Shown: positions 6,605 through 7,497 of the stretch, in pieces
How positions within the stretch are numbered: the first letter of the stretch is position 1
Layout of the letters: each line of letters begins with the position of its first letter
NCBI GenBank assembly: GCA_019244985.1
Contig: JAFASB010000237.1
Coordinates: forward strand, 1-7,497
Source of the DNA: Acidimicrobiia bacterium
GTDB taxonomy: Bacteria > Actinomycetota > Acidimicrobiia > Acidimicrobiales > AC-14
Direction: 5' to 3'
DNA length: 7,497 bases
Notes under the pieces: model-generated
Databases searched by the model: none
Told to the model about the DNA's origin: nothing
What the model saw: the letters and a program-made list of their open reading frames with translations, nothing else
Program-made: the position numbers and the translations under genes

Positions 6605-7282
6605 GTGCGTCGGGCCGCCATCGCTCTGCTGGCGGTGATCGCCGTGGCCTGCACGAGCCACCAGAGCGCTGCGCAGAAGACCGCGCAGAAGCGCGAGAAG
6701 CAGGCTCGGGACGTGGCCCGCAGCGCCGGGCTCTCGCCGGCGGTGCAAGGCGTTCTCGCCCTGTACGCCACGGCCGCCGACAACGCCTTCACCGTCACGT
6801 ACGGGCCGTCGGCCGCGGCGTCGAGCATCGTGCTCACCCAGGATCCCCCGCTCCGCCGCGTCGACCTCGTGAATCAGGGCGTCACCCGAAGCGTGTTCGT
6901 GACGAGACAGGGCACGTACGACTGCGTCCAGCAGGACAAGCAGTGGGCGTGCCAACAGGCAGAGCAGCAGGAGGGCACGCCCGGCCTTCTGGCGCCTCAG
7001 GACATCGCACGGACCGTGGCTCAGCTCAAGGCGGCCAAGACCAACTACACGTTCAAGGTCACCGACCGGAAGATCGCCGGCGTCGGCGTCCACTGTCTCG
7101 TGACCACGCCGCGACCAGGGGTGAGCGGTGGCGGCAGCACCCTCTGCCTGTCTTCGCAGGGCGCCGTCCTGCTCGTCGAGGGCACCGACAACCCGCTGAC
7201 CGCGGTCAAGTACTCGACATCGGTCGACGACAAGAAGCTGCGACTCCCCACCACACCGGAGCCGCCACCCATCAAGCCCTGA
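6605..7282 (+). CDS. Predicted small lipoprotein, no recognised family
   Basis: A 225-residue protein of unknown function. I place the start at GTG 6605 because it opens a lipoprotein signal: MRRAAIALLAVIAVA followed by Cys16, a lipobox (A-V-A-C) with an Ala at -3, which is allowed but less common than Leu. The in-frame stretch upstream is antisense to the acyl-CoA dehydrogenase and not coding. After Cys16 comes a Lys/Gln/Ala-rich, probably helical tether (about 17-40), then a soluble domain rich in short predicted strands (FTVTYG, SSIVLTQ, RRVDLVN, RSVFVT). Four further Cys form two close pairs: TYDCVQQDKQWAC (107, 116) and HCLV...LCLS (164, 181), likely disulfides outside the membrane. The end is Pro-rich (LPTTPEPPPIKP). 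The fold recalls other actinobacterial lipoproteins that might bind lipid or small ligands, but that is a guess. It looks monocistronic, with the next gene 18 nt on carrying its own -10. Confidence 0.85.
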   Translation: MRRAAIALLAVIAVACTSHQSAAQKTAQKREKQARDVARSAGLSPAVQGVLALYATAADNAFTVTYGPSAAASSIVLTQDPPLRRVDLVNQGVTRSVFVTRQGTYDCVQQDKQWACQQAEQQEGTPGLLAPQDIARTVAQLKAAKTNYTFKVTDRKIAGVGVHCLVTTPRPGVSGGGSTLCLSSQGAVLLVEGTDNPLTAVKYSTSVDDKKLRLPTTPEPPPIKP

Positions 7283-7287
7283 GCGCG

Positions 7288-7293
7288 TACGGT
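7288..7293 (+). promoter_or_regulatory. Candidate -10 box (TACGGT) for the downstream dehydrogenase
   Basis: TACGGT lies in the 18-nt gap after the lipoprotein stop, 7 nt before GTG 7301. There is no Shine-Dalgarno before GTG 7301 or ATG 7313, so a leaderless start at 7301 is the best reading. Confidence 0.45.
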
Positions 7294-7300
7294 TGACGCA

Positions 7301-7497
7301 GTGGCTGAGCCGATGACGCCCTTCGAATCGGTCAACACCTTCTTCGACCGCGGCGCCCAGCTCATCCACCTGAAGGACGAGATGTACGACGTCCTGAAGA
7401 CCTCCTACCGCGAGGTTCAGGTGCAGGTGCCCGTCCGCATGGACAATGGCAGCCTGCGGGTGTTCACCGGCTACCGCATCCAGCACAACGGGGCGAG
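7301..7497 (+). CDS. Glu/Leu/Phe/Val dehydrogenase family (probable glutamate dehydrogenase), 3' end outside window
   Basis: The first 65 codons of a gene cut by the window edge, starting at GTG 7301 (ATG 7313 is an alternative). The frame reads MAEPMTPFESVNTFFDRGAQ and continues to VPVRMDNGSLRVFTGYRIQHNGA (43-65). The block RVFTGYRxQHN is the signature of the N-terminal dimerisation domain of amino-acid dehydrogenases, normally followed by the GPxKGG substrate-binding segment, which lies beyond the edge. Glutamate dehydrogenases interconvert glutamate and 2-oxoglutarate plus ammonia with NAD(P); leucine or valine dehydrogenases share the domain, but the FTGYRxQHN wording is more typical of the glutamate enzymes. 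The cofactor cannot be judged, because the Rossmann domain is missing. The gene likely has its own promoter 18 nt after the lipoprotein stop. Confidence 0.85.
   Translation, partial: MAEPMTPFESVNTFFDRGAQLIHLKDEMYDVLKTSYREVQVQVPVRMDNGSLRVFTGYRIQHNGA

Noticed and set aside
7293..7298. TTGACG as a -35 element
   Set aside because: It lies just 2 nt before GTG 7301, so it would drive transcription from inside the gene, and no -10 follows at a suitable distance.
6143..7486. 447-codon minus-strand open frame across the lipoprotein gene
   Set aside because: It runs antisense to the lipoprotein and then out of frame through the acyl-CoA dehydrogenase; no domain, composition of a shadow frame.

Overview
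The window reads as a piece of chromosome from a high-GC Gram-positive bacterium (Actinomycetota). Support for this: strongly GC-biased third codon positions with long antisense shadow frames, frequent GTG starts, an LCP cell-wall enzyme, a C-terminal LAxTG-type sorting signal, and TANNNT -10 boxes placed 6-7 nt before start codons. The mix of a class III CoA-transferase, an acyl-CoA dehydrogenase and a PGA-like acylase would fit an Acidimicrobiia-like actinobacterium, but that finer placement is inference. I see no mobile element, CRISPR array, tRNA or rRNA. Every gap between genes is short (9 to 55 nt), so no stretch over 300 bases lacks a gene.

Layout. Positions 1-1056 (+) hold the 3' part of an LCP (LytR-CpsA-Psr) gene. 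After 20 nt comes a 988-residue secreted acylase of the penicillin G acylase family (1077-4043, +), which ends in an LATTG wall-sorting signal. After 9 nt comes a CaiB/BaiF class III CoA-transferase (4053-5255, +). A perfect 12-bp-stem hairpin (5269-5297) separates it from a convergent acyl-CoA dehydrogenase (5311-6561, -). A 43-bp divergent intergenic region with symmetric -10 boxes separates that gene from a small lipoprotein (6605-7282, +). The window closes with the first 65 codons of a Glu/Leu/Phe/Val dehydrogenase-family gene (7301 to the edge, +).

How the genes may fit together. The first two genes are envelope functions: an LCP enzyme attaches polymers to peptidoglycan, and the acylase appears to be exported, self-processed and fixed to the wall by a sortase. 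The CoA-transferase and the acyl-CoA dehydrogenase are acyl-CoA metabolism enzymes. They are convergent rather than co-transcribed, so a shared pathway is only a suggestion. The lipoprotein and dehydrogenase appear to be separate units.

The most notable points are: (i) a PGA-type Ntn hydrolase carrying a sortase E-like LATTG anchor, with aliphatic residues where E. coli PGA has its two phenylacetyl-pocket phenylalanines; (ii) four of the five visible start codons (all except the acylase) preceded by TANNNT at 6-7 nt, suggesting leaderless mRNAs, including one perfectly symmetric back-to-back pair and one box overlapping the upstream stop codon; (iii) an acyl-CoA dehydrogenase whose catalytic base seems to sit at the isovaleryl-CoA-dehydrogenase-type position.
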